This document shows, one piece after another, positions 62,761 through 64,000 of a DNA stretch of 64,000 bases. Source of the DNA: Orientallactaga sibirica. Taxonomy: Eukaryota; Chordata; Mammalia; Rodentia; Dipodidae. The DNA lies in NCBI GenBank assembly GCA_036365145.1, contig JAEOAD010001177.1, positions 186,001 through 250,000 on the forward strand. The letters are read 5' to 3'. Each line of letters starts with the position of its first letter. Positions within the stretch are counted from its first letter, which is position 1. The notes under the pieces were generated by a model. It saw only the letters and a list, made by a program, of their open reading frames with translations, had not been told where the DNA came from and made no database searches. A program made the position numbers and the translations under genes.

Positions 62761-64000
62761 AGAACAGAAGAACTGCTTATTTAACACAGTAAAGTGTTCG
62801 GACAATGAAGATGTTTGTTTTCCGACGCCACTACTTTAGAAATGAAATGAATCTACTAAGTTGTACATCTTTTTTAGATGACACAAACTAGGAAAGTTTG
62901 AACTTGCTGCACTCAACCTTCTTTCAGGAAAGAAAGCAATTCATTCCAAGAACTAGCTTTACTTGACACACAGTGAACAGTGTTCAGCAATGTTAGAAAT
63001 GAAATGAATCTACTAAGTTGTACATCTTGTTAGATTATACAAAAAGGAAACTTTGAACTTCCTGCACTCAACCCTCTTTGTAGGAAAGCAACTCATCTGA
63101 GAACAGAACTAGCTTATTTAACACAGTGCAGTGTTTGGCAATGCAGATGGTCCTAAATGAACTATTTGAGAAATGAGGCGAATCTACTAAGTTGTATATC
63201 TTGTTAGATTACACAAACAAGGAAAGTTTGAACTTACTGCACTCAACCCTCTTTGTAGGAAAGAAGCTCATTCTGAGAACAGAAGTAGCTTATTTAACAC
63301 AGTACAGATTTCGGAAATGAAGATATTTGTTTTCTAAACAGATTACATTAGAAATGAAGTGAATCTACAAAGTTGTACATCTTGTTAGATGACACAAACT
63401 AGGAAAGTTTGAACTTGCTGCACTCAACCTTTTTCATAGGAAAGAAACTCATCCCAAGAGAGGATCTAGCTTACTTCACACAGTACAGTGTTGGCAATGA
63501 ACATGTTTGTTTTCTAAAGAAACTACGTTAGAAATGAGAAAAAAATGACTAAGTTGTACATCTTGTTAGATTACACAAACTGGGAAAGTTTGAACTTGCT
63601 GAACTCAACCAACTTTGTAGGAAAGCAACTCATTCTGAGAGCAGAACTAGCTTATTTCACACAGTACAATTTTCTGCAATGAACATGTTTGTTTTCTGAA
63701 CAAACTACGTTATAAGTGAGATGAATCTACTAAGTTGTACATCTTGCTATTACACAAACTAGGAAAGTTTGAACTTGTTGCACTCAACCTTCCTTGTGGG
63801 AAAGCAACTCATTCCAAGAGCAGAACTACCTTATTTCACACAGTAAGTACAATGTTCAGAAATGAACATTTTGTTTTCTCAAACAAACTACTTGATAAAT
63901 GAGGCGAATCTACTAGGGTTGTACATCTTGTTAGATTACACAAACAAGGAAAGTTTGAACGTCTGCACTCAAACTTTTCAGAGAAAAGAAATTCCCTAGA
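62761..64000. repeat. 181-bp satellite array, right part
   Basis: Ordinary monomers resume and run to the window end, about seven units, with some irregular ones near 62930-63000 and 63145-63160 where part of the inverted-repeat region is missing or altered. Those irregular units may be the fading edge of the mosaic. The array continues beyond the window. Confidence 0.9.

Overview
The window is non-coding, repeat-only DNA from a mammalian, almost certainly rodent, genome. I found no host protein-coding gene, tRNA, rRNA or CRISPR array. Three tRNA-derived SINEs have a body of the kind I associate with jerboas (Dipodidae, the B2/Dip superfamily). LTRs of the MaLR (class III, ERVL-related) type fit a rodent. 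The jerboa assignment is inference from memory of these families. The mass of satellite suggests a centromeric or pericentromeric location.

Layout. 1-877 is the 3' end of a class I (gammaretrovirus-type) endogenous retrovirus: polypurine tract, then an LTR with TATA box and polyadenylation signal. It lies inside an antisense MaLR LTR whose remainder fills 878-1167. From about 1181 to 21705 runs an array of a 35-bp satellite, roughly 510 monomers. It is interrupted by three minus-strand SINEs with target-site duplications (3289-3516, 8420-8694, 12462-12713) and by one MaLR provirus (17172-18950). Its right end, from about 16.2 kb, is organised into about four copies of a 945-bp higher-order repeat (27 x 35 bp).

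At 21700-21705 the 35-bp array switches directly, with about 6 bp of shared sequence, to an unrelated AT-rich satellite with a monomer of about 181 bp that continues to the window end. This second array has two main monomer types that alternate over long stretches (dimer of about 362 bp), a minor 185-bp type, several local higher-order repeats, and one large tandem duplication of about 7.8 kb (about 40370-48165 and 48165-55970). Each monomer carries a conserved 8-bp inverted repeat with a 3-nt loop, and a block matching the first part of the CENP-B box but not its CGGG part.

A second MaLR provirus (59494-61325) interrupts the second satellite. It is followed by the oddest stretch of the window, 61326 to about 62760, where short blocks of MaLR internal sequence and satellite alternate, each in its own correct order. 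This looks like a consensus built from two different superimposed sequences, though a biological mosaic is not excluded. Normal satellite resumes to 64000.

There is no gene system here to act together. The biology is that of a candidate centromeric satellite domain: two abutting arrays, layered amplification, retroelement insertion, and CpG decay consistent with methylation.
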